Source: Sordaria brevicollis
Taxonomy: Eukaryota; Ascomycota; Sordariomycetes; Sordariales; Sordariaceae
DNA length: 64,000 nucleotides
Assembly: GCA_033439795.1 (NCBI GenBank)
Contig: JAUTDP010000005.1
Coordinates: forward strand, 2,447,001 to 2,511,000
Direction of reading: 5' to 3'
Positions 1-12,434 of this stretch are shown here, one piece after another. The notes under the pieces were generated by a model, which was not told where the DNA came from, searched no databases, and saw nothing but the letters and a program-made list of their open reading frames with translations. The translations under genes were made by a program, and so were the position numbers. The first letter of the stretch is position 1, and every line of letters begins with the position of its first letter.

Positions 1-1206
1 GCAGCAGCAGATCGCACCGACGTGTAGACAGACATGTAGACCGTGTAATTGGCGTGTAGGAGGCTTCCATGCACTTGGATTGCTCTGGTTGCTTACATCT
101 GGGTGCCGGGAACAGCCATTTTTGCGATTTGGCTATGAAGGTCCTGAGGGCTTCAATTGTGCTGCTGAGGAGGATGGAGTGGGATACCTTCTCGCGGTGT
201 TCACCGGACTTTTCAAAAAGATGGGGGAAATTCGACCGGCACAGCTACTTTTTGCGAATTCCTTGGTGGGCTGTCCTACGCCGCTTCTGACTGGCTGGTG
301 AAGTAGGGTTAACAGCCGCCACGGCACATCCCGGCTGGCAAGCGGCTGGCAGTTTGTCCCCAGGTTTGCGCGCCCAACGCCAGAAGCCGCCAAGCCCAGC
401 CCCAAAAAGGTACGTACCGCTGTGCAGCTCTCAACATGTGGGGTCACTTCCTTGGGCTTCCCGTCGAGACCCCCAGCCTTGCGCCCAGACCACCCCGTGC
501 TCTTTCTTTCACTGTGGTTTCTCGTTCGGGCGGTCTTTTTGTACCGGCAGGCACTAGGTACCTCTACCTATGGACCGTCCCTTGTCGGGTTCGAGGTGGT
601 GCATAGTGGGGTGTCCGTCCGGTGGCTCCATCGACGTCAATCGTCGCTTCCCCGGCCCAGGGCGCGATGCTGCCCAGCGGCAGCTCCAGTTGCTGACCTT
701 CTGCGCGTTCGCAAATCGCAGTCACAACCTGGAATTCGCATACTTGCCTTTGGGACCCGGACGACAGCGGAGGTCGCGAAGCAGAGGAGTATCGTAACTT
801 CCAAAGTTATCAGTCTTTGCTTAGTGTTCTTCTTCCATCCGTCACCTGGCCCTTACCTCCTCAGGGCAATCACTCAACACAATCCTCAAGTCCCGTGGAT
901 CATTCCTTGTTGACCGCGGGCCCAGTGACTACGCGGCGGAGCTCCTCCTTTTTCGTTTATATCAGGACACATGTTCCTGATTGGTACATCTCTTGTTTCC
1001 CAGTCCTGAATCTGGCACTTCTGTACAGCTACGATACATCTTCAACCAAACAGATTCTGTTCTCTCCGTTCCTCTGGCCGCCAACGACATTATCAGCCTT
1101 TTGCGCTTCTGTCTGGACACATTGGGTCTTCAACGTTCAGCCTCTTACCCTTGCTACGCAGCGCCTCATAGTGCCGGGATAGCTGACAGTCCTCCCCAAC
1201 GTCACG
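1..1206. other. Intergenic region and 5' leader of the myotubularin gene
   Basis: I see no gene that I can support. Several frames are open for 100-160 codons, but they overlap each other on both strands, show no recognisable domain, and fit the low stop-codon frequency of GC- and pyrimidine-rich DNA. The last few hundred bases before 1207 are pyrimidine-rich, as fungal 5' leaders are. The window edge may cut an upstream gene's regulatory DNA. Confidence 0.6.
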
Positions 1207-3729
1207 ATGGCGGCGCCTCAGCTTAAGCACGTATGCTCTCCATGATTCCTCATCCAACCCGCGTTTTGTTCTCGTTACTGAACCGGAGGCTAGACTTTTT
1301 CGAACATCCATGCCTTGCGAGGCGGAAAGCCCGAGCTTGGCGACCTTGCGCTCAGTGACTATCACCTCGTCTTCCGGTTCCCCCCCGAGTCCGTGATTGC
1401 CGAAGATCCGAGTCTTAAGAAGACGGTGAAGCAAGTGTGGTTTGCCTTTCATATCATATCGCAATGTACCTTACGGCCCACGCCCCCTTCCAGTGGCGTT
1501 CCCTCGTCGATACGTATTCGGTTCAGAGACTTTACGTTTGTTAGCTTCAACTTTGCAGACGACAAGGAAGCTCGAAAGGCGTTCGAGTTCATCAAGAGCA
1601 GGACGTGCAAGTTAGGAAACGTCGAAAAGCTTCTGGCCTTCAGCTACCGGCCTCCACCAAACTCACCTGAAAGCAAAATCAGCGGTTGGGGTCTGTACGA
1701 TGTCAGGGCCGAGTTCCGCCGACAAGGGATAAGCGAAAAGTCACGCGAGTTGGGATGGAGGATCACAACCATCAACAAGGACTACTCCTTTTCACCGACC
1801 TATCCGGCTTTGCTTGTGGTGCCCTCCAAAATATCCGACATAACGCTCAAATATGCTGCGGCTTACCGGTCACGACAGCGAATACCGACACTCACGTACC
1901 GCCACCCTGTGAACAACTGTACGATTACGAGATGCTCGCAGCCACTTCCAGGCCCATTACTGAAACGCAACATTCAGGATGAGTCTCTGGTCAGCGCGTG
2001 TTTTTCGGCTTCGACGGAGTTTGCAGGCGGCGCCTCTCTCGACACGCCGGTCGAGAGTCCGCCCTCGAGTACGGTTGACCTCACGACAGAGGGTGAGAAC
2101 ACGGATGGTTCCAATCCCGATATCCAGAAGATGGAGGATGAGCTTACTGTTGGTGGCACTATACTTTACGACGAGAAAACTGGCAAGAGACTGATATATG
2201 GAGCTCAGCAACAAAACCTTATTGTCGACGCTCGACCGATACTCAACTCGTATGCCATGCAGGCCATAGGATTCGGCACCGAAAAGATGGAAAACTACAA
2301 GTTCGCCAAGAAGGAATACCTAAATATCGACAACATTCACGTCATGCGAGACTCGTTAGAGAAGGTTGTCAGCGCCATCAAAGACGCCGATGTGTCACCT
2401 TTCCCGCCGAACAAAGAGCTTCTGGTGAAGAGTAACTGGTTGAAGCACATAAGCGGCATCTTGTCTGGATCGGCTTTAATTGCGCAGCGGGTAGGTATTC
2501 AGCACTCCAATGTCCTCATCCACTGTTCCGATGGGTGGGATCGTACAGCCCAGCTCAGCGCACTTTCTCAGCTGATGCTCGACCCCTATTATCGTACTCT
2601 GGAAGGCTTTATTGTGCTGGTTGAGAAGGACTGGCTGTCCTTTGGGCACATGTTTAACCTTCGATCAGGACACCTGAGCCACGAGGACTGGTTTACGGTG
2701 GATGGTGATGCACTTGCAGGGACGGCCGTCAAGCCTGGTGAAAACGATGGTCGAGGGGACCATTTTGAGAACGCTTTAGCCGGCGCCAAGCGCTTCTGGA
2801 ATAAGAAGACTGCCCCCGGAAAAGATGCCGTTACTGATGCGGATGGGACGCCTATCGAGACTGGTGTAGAGCCTGCTGTTGCCGAAAACATGGCGACCAG
2901 ACCCAAGGATATCTCGCCTGTTTTCCACCAGTTCCTCGACGCCACCTACCAGCTCATCAGGCAGCATCCCACTCGCTTCGAGTTTAACGAGCGATTCCTG
3001 CGCCGCTTACATTACCATGTCTACTCTTGTCAGTATGGTACCTTTTTGTTCAACAATGAGCGCCAGCGCCACGAAGCACGGTTGCAAGAACGTACAAGGA
3101 GCGTATGGGCCTACTTTTTGAGCCGGCGGTCAGAGTTTACGAACGATCAGTACGATTCAACGGTTGATGATCATGTCAGGGGCCGTGAGCGTATAATATT
3201 CCCTCGTTGCGACGACGTGCGGTGGTGGCACCAGCTCTTCAATCGGACTGACGACGAGATGAATGGCGATCTAAACGCATTAGCCGCAACAGCAGAGCGT
3301 GTGGCTGCCTATCAGCAGGCTTCATCCTCGTCAGAGCTTTCTGGTCCTGCTGATGCGAATAGCAACCCATCGTCGTCCGAAGCCCCATCACGGACATCGG
3401 TAAGCCCCGCTCGGAGCCCACAGCCGCCGGGCTTGGCAGCTACGGCAGCCGGAGGGTCCGTGCTTGCCGGCGTGGAGTCGGCCCATGAGGTTCTAACGCC
3501 TGGGACTAGAAGTCCTGCGCCACTGAAACAAAATGCTGCCGCTGGAGATGCACCGGGCACTTTCGCTGCTCTTCAGGAGAGGATATCCGGACTGTCGCTT
3601 GGGAAGGGTATGTTTGTCGGCGGCATTGGAGGAGCTATAGGGCGAAGTTCCTCTGGCGGAACTGGTTCTGAATCCGGGCGGAATTCGCAAAATGAACCGG
3701 TTGAACAACAGATGAAGAGTATGGAATAG
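1207..3729 (+). CDS. YMR1: Myotubularin-family phosphoinositide 3-phosphatase
   Basis: Model: exon 1 at 1207-1230, intron 1231-1293, exon 2 at 1294-3729, about 819 residues. Myotubularins remove the 3-phosphate from PI3P and PI(3,5)P2 and so control endosome/vacuole traffic and autophagy. The CX5R catalytic motif HCSDGWDRTAQ is intact, with Cys near residue 419 and Arg near 425. It is preceded by the family block NIHVMRDSL and followed by EGFIVLVEKDWLSFGHMF. The N-terminal part has a PH-GRAM-like region (FRDFTFVSFNF), then the PALLVVPSKISD and RQRIPTLTYRH blocks. The last 140 residues are Ser/Pro/Gly-rich and look disordered; I see no FYVE domain. The long frame is blocked by a stop at 1291-1293 and has no in-frame ATG before the conserved RGGKPELG block. 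I therefore chose the ATG at 1207 with a 24-nt first exon and a TAG acceptor at 1291-1293. The body is certain; the first 15 residues are an inference. Confidence 0.9.
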
Positions 3730-5155
3730 ATGGGAGGTGAACATCGTTGGCATACCGAAGTTTGCATTAGAACTAATAGACGGGTGAGCGGTGCCCGTCA
3801 TAGGAATAGCACGTTGGAACAGCATGCTCGCAGATGAAGCAAGGTTAGCGTTGAATTAGTTGCAGTGATGCATGTGCATGCCTTTAGAAGACAGCGAAAT
3901 ACCAGCAGCACATATCCATATTGGTCACTACACCTGATTGACTTGACAGTGAGAAAATTCTGAAGGATGTTGAAAAACTTCTGCACAGGTTCCGATGAGG
4001 CTGATGTTGGCACTGGTACTTAGTCTTCAGTTGAGGTTCTTGGATAAGGGTTGCTGCTGTCGCGGCGTCTTCAGTGTCATTGGGTTCCGAAGCTGTACGA
4101 CCTCCTGATAGGAATCCCAATCTTCGACCTGCACCTGTAACAGTACAGGCCTACGTCATAGTAACCCAAGTCAACCTGAGCCTAGAAAAAGCCGTTTATT
4201 TTTGGCGAACTGAAAGGCGCCAGAGGCTACATAACTTGTTGCTCATCCGACATCTGATAATTCGGTTCTTATACTGCAGTGAGCGGTGCCTGGTGGATTT
4301 AACAAAGAGCTGAGGTACGAACGGGCGACTACGTCCCAAAAGCTGAGAAGGCGAGAGAGTGGTCAATGCTCCTTCCTTAGTCCTCACCACCCTTGTCCGC
4401 CCGGCCCCCGTCATGAACTGGACCGACCCCCAGCGATGCGGATCAGCTCAATTTGTGTCGCAGACCGGGTCCAGTGTCCCGCCGTGTTGATTGCCCTGCC
4501 CGCTGCCCTGCTGCCCTGCTGCCCGTTGCTGGTCCTCCTTGTTGTTGCGGCCCTGCGGGGACCACCGAGCTCGCTTCGAACCTCCTCCAACCGCACCTAG
4601 GTGTATCCTCCCCCCCAGGACCTAAACAACTACCGTCAACCGTCCATCCAACAACCCTTATTCTCATCCAGCAAATCCGACCGCCCAATATCATATCTCG
4701 CCTGTATTTCTGCCCGTGTATCGTGGCGCTTGTGTGTGAGAGACTACTACACTACGCTGAGAGAGATTCGCATTCAATTCCCGAGTTTCGACCCGACGAA
4801 GCGTCACTTCCTGCTTTTCTCAACCGCTCAACCAAGCAACCAAATTCAACCTAAACACTCCCACAACAAACCTGCCCGCCCAAGCAACGCAACTTCCGCT
4901 ACCTTGTTGCGCACGCCCGCATCCACTTTCACCTACTCTCTCCATACTACAATCACAGTCACTGGTACCGCCGCCCGCACAGCGTCGCCCGATCGGCTAC
5001 CATTCAGTCCAGTCCACAACCACTACCCCCCGTCTATTGCATCACGCCCGCAAGCGAACATCCGTACCAAGTAAAACAGTTTGTTCAAATCCGCCTCGCT
5101 CGCCGTCTGTATATTTCCCCGCGATCCTCCGCGTCCACTTCCCAAATCGCCCACA
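3730..5155. other. Intergenic region with 3' UTR of YMR1 and long C/T-rich leader of TPD3
   Basis: The first few hundred bases should hold the 3' UTR of the phosphatase gene. From about 4380 onward the + strand is strongly C-rich and A/C-rich, which is typical of fungal leaders. It carries a 157-codon frame (4601-5074) without an ATG start or any recognisable motif. No separate gene is supported. Confidence 0.6.
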
Positions 5156-7525
5156 ATGGCCGACGCGACGAACGCGAGCGACGAGCTCTTCCCCATCGCC
5201 GTGCTTATCGACGAATTGAAGGTATGATGGCGGTGACCCGGGACAGCCCAGAACCCCCTGACCATCCCTCCTTGTCTGTTGATGGAACTGTAAACCCTGA
5301 TTGACTTTGAACAGCACGACGAGGTTGTTCTCCGATTAAACGCCATCCACCGTCTCTCGACCATCGCCCTTGCTTTGGGCCCCGAGCGCACTCGCGAGGA
5401 GCTCATTCCGTTTCTCGATGGTTAGCCAACCCCTCGACCTAGCTTCAGCCTAGCAACCCCACCCGCGCCGGCGCCTGGCCACACAACTGCTGGGATTGTT
5501 TGATACGGCCGCTGACACTTTGCGAATACAGAGTCGGTCGAAGATGAAGATGAGGTCCTTGTTGCCCTGAGCGAAGAGCTTGGTAACTTTGTCGAGTACG
5601 TGGGAGGCCCCGCGTGGGGACATGTTCTGCTCTCCCCCCTTGAGAACCTCGCTGCTATCGAGGAGCCCGTGGTGCGCGACAAGGTACGGACATTATGCGA
5701 TCGCTCCCCATGGCTTTGCGTCATGCGATTCGCAATGTACACTGACACACGTTTCAGGCTGTCGAATCCCTAAACAAGATCTGCACCGAGCTCTCTTCGC
5801 AGCAAGTCGAAGAATACTTCATTCCCCTCACAATTCGTCTCTCCAAGGCCGACTGGTTCACGTCCAAGGTTTCCGGATGCGGCCTGTACACTACCCCCTA
5901 CTCGAAAGTTTCGCCGCCTATTCAAGAACAGCTGCGCCAGCAGTTCGGCCAGCTCGTTCACGATGAGACTCCCATGGTGCGCCGTCAGGCCGCCACCAAT
6001 ATGGCCAAGTTTGTGAAGGAGATGCCGACCGCCATCGTTGTCGAAGAAATGATACCCATGTTCCAACACCTCGCCCAGGACGATCAGGACAGCGTCAGAC
6101 TTCTTACAGTCGAGATTCTGATCGCCATTGCGGAGGTTGTGCCCAAAGAGCAACAGTCAAGCCACGGCGTGCTCCTCACATCGCTACGCAGCTTGATAGA
6201 GGATAAGAGCTGGAGGGTCCGGTATATGATCGCCGATAGGTTCGAGAAGGTTAGTAGACGTGATATGCGCTGGGCCTTCCCTCATATCGCTGCAAGGATT
6301 CGCTAACATCATATACAGATCGCAAAGGCCGTTGACGAGGAGGTTGTGTCCAGAGATCTTGTTCCCGCATTTGTAAAACTTCTGAAAGACAACGAGGCCG
6401 AGGTGCGCACCGCGATTGCTGGCCAGATCCCCGGATTCTGCGCCCTGGTTGATCGCAACGTTCTCCTGAATGACATCATGGCAAGTGTTGAGGATCTCGT
6501 CTCGGATAGCTCTCAGCATGTCAGAGCCGCCCTGGGCACACAAATTAGCGGCCTCGCTCCTATTTTGGGCAAGCAAGAGTACGTTCCCGCCGTTGCGCAT
6601 GGTTCCAGTCACCCCTAGCTAATTGTTGCTACAGGACTATTGATCATTTGCTGCCCATGTTCCTTCAGATGCTCAAGGACGAGTTCCCAGAGGTTAGACT
6701 TCACATTATCAGCAAACTGGAGCTTGTGAACCAGGTTATCGGCATCGACCTCCTTTCTCAGTCTCTCCTTCCTGCCATCGTTCAGCTAGCCGAAGACAAG
6801 CAGTGGCGCGTACGCCTGGCGATTATCGACTATATCCCGCTTCTCGCCAGTCAGCTCGGTGTCAAGTTCTTCGACGAGAAGCTCAGTCAGCTTTGCATGG
6901 GCTGGCTCGGAGATACCGTTTTCTCCATCCGTGAGGCTGCTACCCAAAACCTGAGGAAGCTTACTGAGGTCTTTGGCGTTGAGTGGGCGAGCGAGGCTAT
7001 TATTCCCAAGGTGATGGCTATGGGCGCTCACCCGAATTACCTCTATCGCATGACTACCTGCTTTGCTATCACGGTAAGAAACTCCATTCAGTCCGAAGTT
7101 GTCTAAAGATCATGGCTAAGTAATATCTACAGACCCTGGCTACCGTTGTCAGCCTGGATGTGATTGCCAAGTCCATTCTCCCGATGCTGGAGAAGCTCAC
7201 AGCCGATTCCATCCCCAATATCCGCTTCAATGTCGCAAAGACATATGGCGTCATTATTGGGGTTCTGCGTCGCCTACCCGAGGAGGGTACCATCTACACT
7301 GTGGAAAAGGAGGGCAAGGCTGCTACCCCGTCACCCAAGGGCCAGGAACTCATCCAGCAGCGCATCATGCCCTGCTTGGAGAAGCTGCAGAAGGATGACG
7401 ACGTGGATGTGAGGTACTTTGCGACAACTGCTGCGGCTCAAGCGACCGGTCCTCTCATGGGAGCTGCTACCGAGGCGGGTAACCCCGTTCCTAGTGGTGG
7501 AGAGCCTATGAACACATCTCCATAA
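5156..7525 (+). CDS. TPD3: Protein phosphatase 2A structural (A/PR65) subunit, HEAT-repeat scaffold
   Basis: Seven exons: 5156-5221, 5315-5420, 5532-5683, 5758-6249, 6319-6578, 6635-7073 and 7133-7525. All joins keep phase and give 635 residues, the size expected for fungal Tpd3. The protein is the scaffold that holds the PP2A catalytic subunit and a regulatory B subunit, acting in cytoplasm and nucleus in cell-cycle and morphogenesis signalling. The sequence is a run of about 15 HEAT repeats. Diagnostic A-subunit blocks include [14 protein letters not shown] at the start, [36 protein letters not shown] and [20 protein letters not shown]. The repeated D-x-x-x-R-VR intra-repeat turns are clear. 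The tail after the last HEAT repeat is a short Gly/Pro-rich extension. All introns are GT-AG and 56-111 nt long. The start is the first ATG after a long pyrimidine-rich leader and sits directly before the conserved N-terminus. Confidence 0.96.
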
Positions 7526-8080
7526 ACGGCGAAAACCCAAGACGGAAGAACATAAGACAGGAGAAGAGTCCCACCTAATGAAAGAGTTTTTGTTACCACC
7601 AATCATGAGCAAACAGAGCAGCGTTAGGACTATGATAAGCAATTGGCCGGTTTTGCTGTCCTTGAGGTTCGTCGTAGTTATTCGGGTGTCATACATCAAT
7701 GCTGCCCATACACTATAGATCCTTGAACATCCTTCTGCGTTGTTCTGGGCTGGCTTCTTGATTTGTTTGGTTATGGATACTGTACAGTTGGTGTCGCGGT
7801 GGTTAGTTGCTCCTCGTAAGGGAAGAGGTCGTCCAGACGTTGTGAGTTTTCCCAAGAGCACTCGGAGACGTTTCAACAGCTGTAACTTGAGGTACTCGGT
7901 AAGGTAGGCATGCTAGACAGGCAAAGTATCGGCCGGAAATGAGAACGACAGGTAGTTATAAGTCATAGATCGAAAGTATGCGGGAAATCACACATCACAC
8001 TGGATTTCAAAAATTACGTAAACTTGAACACATCTTTTCCATTACTCTCTTACTGAACCCAACATCGCTTTACCTACCAC
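7526..8080. other. Convergent 3' ends of TPD3 and EFM4
   Basis: The two flanking genes meet tail-to-tail here. The stretch is AT-richer than the genes and should hold both 3' UTRs and poly(A) sites. I see no coding signal. Confidence 0.6.
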
Positions 8081-9093
8081 CTAAATGGCAGTCTTCTGAA
8101 AACAAAGCGTGCTAATAGTCTGCCCCTTGACGCCTCCAAAGCTGAAACTCGGGTACTCGATCCTGCCCACCTGCCTCAAACCCAACTTCTTCTTTTCCGT
8201 GCCCTCGTACACCTCCGCAAAGTCCGTCTCAAACCACATTTTGAGCTCCTCCTCAGTCCAGTTGCAGCTGGTGACCAAGAAGAAACCACTAGGCCTTAGG
8301 AGTTGCATAACTCGCGCGCCGTAGTTCTCGCAGATGCGGCGGCCGCGCGAGTCCCGGCTGTCGGAGAGGGAAACGGCGTCGAAGGTGCCCTTGTCGAGGA
8401 CCATGTCCCATCCGGCGTTTTTGTCCCCTCCTTTTTCTTCCGTTGTTGTCGATGATGATGGCCGGGCCTGAACAGTAGAAAAGTCCCCGTTGAGGACGTC
8501 CCATACTTTGAAGTCAATTCCCACTTCACTTTCTCCCTCCTCTTCTTGCGTCTCCCCACCTTCCTCTTTTTGCTCCTCGCCCTCCTCCTCTTGTGTAGTA
8601 CCCTCCCCCAAAACCCTCGTCCTCAAAACCATCCTCGCCAACTCGACACTCTGCTCACTATAATCCACTCCAGTCAACCTTCCCTCCCAGCCATCGTCAT
8701 GCAGGGCAAACAAAAGGGAGCCATTTCCGCAACCAAGATCTAGCACCGCGGCGTCGTCGCGGGTAAATAGGCCAGAAAACAAATCGTGTTCTTGCTCGTC
8801 GAGGAACTGAACAATCTTGTTTTCGGCGTCGGAGTCGTCGAACCAGACGGTTCCTTCGTCGGAGGGGTTGGAGGCGTGGTTGGAGATTTCGCGCGTGTAG
8901 AGGGCGTCCCAGCTGTTGTAGGATCGGGGTGGTTAGTTGAGGGGAGATATGGATGGGTGGGATATCTAGGACGGGAAAAGGAGGAGGGGAGGGGAAGGAA
9001 AGAAACGTACTACTCCTTGGTTCCCAGCTTGGAGGGCTCTAGGTGAGCTGGCTTTTCGCCACTTGTTGTCGTCGTGGAGTTTTCGGCGGACAT
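8081..9093 (-). CDS. EFM4: Class I SAM-dependent protein-lysine N-methyltransferase, Efm4/See1 family (eEF1A methylation)
   Basis: Two exons on the minus strand (9093-9011 and 8912-8081), with a 98-nt intron (GTACGT donor, CAACAG acceptor), give 304 residues. The join restores the family N-terminal block SKLGTKEYWDAL, which confirms it. The family methylates a lysine of translation elongation factor eEF1A in the cytoplasm. SAM-binding motif I is VLDLGCGNGSLLFAL, followed by the acidic GVDYSEQSVELA strand end. The post-motif VLDKGTFDAVSLS and SCNWTEEEL near the C-terminus are characteristic of the Efm4/METTL10 group. An insert of about 30 Glu-rich residues after motif I is unusual and probably forms a disordered loop. 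The start is the first ATG, with a short Ser/Thr-rich leader. I am confident of the family; the exact lysine is knowledge of the family, not visible here. Confidence 0.9.
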
Positions 9094-9905
9094 TTTTTCT
9101 TTCTTCTGTATAATTGTCGTTCGGAGGTTTGTTCGAAGGGGACCAATTGGGGAAGTTCAGGTAACGGTTTAGCGTGAGATGAGGAAGTACTGGATCGTAT
9201 GTCCCGTACGTACAGAATACTTGTTTCTGATGGGAATTGGGTTGCTTCGTCCTTTGGAGGCCACCGATTTCCAACAGTTCTTCTCGCGATGCGGCAGAAA
9301 GCGCGCGGAAAGTTGCGATTTGGGGGATGGAGGGGTAGCCCCGCCAAAATGGGAAGGCGGTGAAGGCTGTGTAAGTTACCTAGGTAGTCATCCTCTACGA
9401 TGGGGAGCTATCATCCGTACATTTATTGTCTTTCTTCTGGGACATAGTCCAGAAAATGAGTTACAGACTTTGACATGTAGTATAATGTCCTCGACTTCTC
9501 CATTCCAACATGAGAATAGAAAGAATGCAGTGGTATATTTGCCTTTCATCAAGCGCAAACCTCCCCAAACCAACACCGTAATCTGTTAACGTAAGCCCCC
9601 ATACACATGAAGAGAAGTTTAACATCATAAGCGAGTCACATAAATCCATCCAGCTTTTCACTCGCATCCCTATTCCGTTGCTCACAATTGGCCTTAATTG
9701 CCATTCAACCAATTCATTCAGTTGTTTCTTGAAGTCATCAACCCTGTTCCGTTTTCCCAGCTGCTTGCGAAACCATCCAGACAACCGGTTCCTCACAACT
9801 TGACTTCTTTTCTCCGTGTCCATGGCTCCCTCTGTACGCCCCTACGTATGGCGAACCAAATGTGGATAGAATGTTAATGTAGAATAAGACCGACTGATCA
9901 AGGTC
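9094..9905. other. Intergenic region between EFM4 and the polyQ coiled-coil gene
   Basis: This should hold the EFM4 promoter and the 3' UTR of the next gene, since both lie on the minus strand. A minus-strand frame at 9461-9823 starts with ATG and its first 45 residues look protein-like (basic, helical), but I recognise no domain and find no splice partner. I do not call it. Confidence 0.5.
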
Positions 9906-12402
9906 TCAAATGGTCCAGACTGGCGCCTTAACCAGAACATGGCGTCCCCTGACTTCCACGCCAAAAGACCCGGCAAAGCGAACCCTTCCAGCATCCTTAG
10001 ATTGTGAGGCCGCTCCAGATGGTGCTGTCGGCAGCGTCGAACTGTCAGCAATACTTCCCTTCCGGCTACCGGGTGGACCGCTGGCGCTGCTCCCGCCGCC
10101 GCCTATGGTGTGATGGATGGTGTTTAACATACCGGATCTGGCCTTGTCGCCGCCGCGTCGGTCCTTGGAAGACTCCTTGGCTCCTCCGTCACCGGCGGTT
10201 CCTTCGTCGCTGACGTCGGATGAGCGACCCTCCAGGGGTGGTAGGGGTGTCTTTTCGACTTCCATGAGGTTGAGCTGAACTGGCTGCTCTGGCAACGGGT
10301 AGATTATGGCAACATCGCGGCTCTCGAGGGGCAGGTTACTGGCGATTCCTACTGCCAACTCCACAATCATGCCTACACTGCCGTCAACTCCAACGGGTGC
10401 GGGTTCCGTGAGGTGCTGGAAAAGGTGAGCGGTCAGGTTGCTAGTGGCGAGCCGGGTGAAGTTAGTCTTGTGGTCGTCAGCGTCGGCGCTCCTGAGAACG
10501 TCCTGGAGTCCCTCCAATGTGGTCATTCTCCAGCTGACAACCTTGCTGGTCAGCGCATCGTATTCCTCCTGGCTGTTCAGCGTGTAGCTGAAGTGTCTGA
10601 TGTTTTGCTCGATTGTCTTGAGCTGCTTGCTAAGCTCAGGTTCCAAACCAGGGTGGAAGCAGCGGTTGAAGATCTCGTCTACAACCCACCGTGTGATGAC
10701 GGCGCGGCCGACCGCGGTCATCTCTTGTTTGCCCGTCTTTAGCGCATCGGCGGTCACATATGGGTCCAGCCACTTTGGTAACGTCTTCCATTCCTTCCGG
10801 ATGTTGAAGGCCAGGTTCGTAATTGCGCCTTGCAAGCGGTTAAACCGTGTCGTATACTCGCTGTCGTCCAGTGACGTTCGGCTTTGCGACATGCGCTGGT
10901 TGGCGATTGCATTCTGGAGCTGTTCAACTTGGTTGCCCAGCTGCTCGATTTCTTTCTTGCCATCAAAGTACAATCTCTTGACATTCTTGTACTTGGTCAC
11001 TGTATGTCGGAGAACGCGCCTGATTAGTTCTCTGGCTTACGCATGGGGAGACAAATTGGGGATTTCACGTACGCAATTCCTTCAAGGTTTTCTCTTGATC
11101 TTCCGCCGCAGCACGTTCAGAAGAGGCCGGCTGGGGGCTATTACGCCCTTGTTCACCCGATCCATCGAAGCCTTGTCTGTCTCCCTGGCGATAGCTGCCA
11201 GAGCTCTGGCCGCCTGCGTTGGAGTTCATGCTGGGCTGTTGACTTTGGCGATAGCTTGGCGGGGGGCCAGGGGGGGTTGTACCTCACGGATCCCGGTCGC
11301 CTTATCGGTGGTATCCTGGGACCGGCGCCCGCCGGCTTGTGGGGCCATGACTTGCTGTTGCGGGGTCTTGCCTTGGGGTTGGGCTGAAGCCTGCGCGGGG
11401 AGTGGATTCTGACGCAGGGGAAGATCCTGGGATTGGGACGTGTGACTGCTCTCGTCGGAAGCTTGTAGGGACGATTGCACGTTTGTAGCAGAACGCTGGT
11501 CCGAATCGATGGTTGGCGATTCGCGCGAAAGCTGCGATACCGTCTCGGGATTTTTGTGCTGAGGATTAGCAAGGTGGCCCGAGACTGCAGAATGAGTGCT
11601 TGCCTGGTATTGTTGTGCTTGCGACGAGTTTTGGTACAGGTCTTGGGGAGTCACCTGCTGTTGTTGCTGGTGTTGTTGTTGAAGCGCAGCTTCAAATTCG
11701 GCCTGGGTGAATTGTTGCTGTTGGAGCTCTGGAGGTATCTGAACCTGCAGTTGAGGATGGGCCTGTTGTTGATGGTACCCGCGTTCCCCCGCCGAATAAG
11801 GAGAGACGTCTTTCTCAGGAGGGACCGGTCGAATAGTGGGGTTGTATTGGCCGTCTTGCTGGTTCTGGAGATGCAGGTCCCTTTCTTGTCCGGCAACAAG
11901 GTACGAGTCTCTGTACTCTTGAGTTTGAAGAGGCGAAGGCTGCGACGCAGGATACTGGTTTTGCCAGTCGGGATGAGAATGGTCAAGCGAAACCTGGGAT
12001 ACACCTGTGCGGATGGCGGGAGGAGGAGGTGGTTGACTTATACGCCTTGACGATCTGCGTACAACACCTGAAGCGTCGCTCCACGAACTTTGTCCAGAGT
12101 GAGAGTCGTTATTGCGATGCGAAGACGAGCCGCTCAATATGTTTTTGAGCAGTTTGCGCGTCGACTGCTTTGTCTTGGGCGGGGGTGGGGGCGGCTGCTG
12201 GTTTGCAACAAAAGCTTGGCCTTGTCCTTGGCCGGAGTATGGGGAATTATGGATGGAAGCCGTGTCAGGTAGATTATCAAGTGGGTGTGATCCAGGACTC
12301 GACTGTGCCTGCTGTCGTATTTGCAAAAGCTGATGTTGTTGTGGCTGTTGTTGAGGCGTGGACGGAGAATGTTGATGTGGTTGATGTTGTTGTTGTGGGG
12401 AA

Positions 12403-12434
<32 letters not shown>

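Noticed and set aside
4601..5074. 157-codon frame before TPD3
   Set aside because: No ATG start, strongly Ser/Pro/Thr-biased, and located in a C-rich leader where stops are rare by composition.
9461..9823. 120-codon minus-strand frame starting with ATG
   Set aside because: The first part looks protein-like, but there is no domain or splice partner, and it lies in the likely 3' UTR of the polyQ gene.
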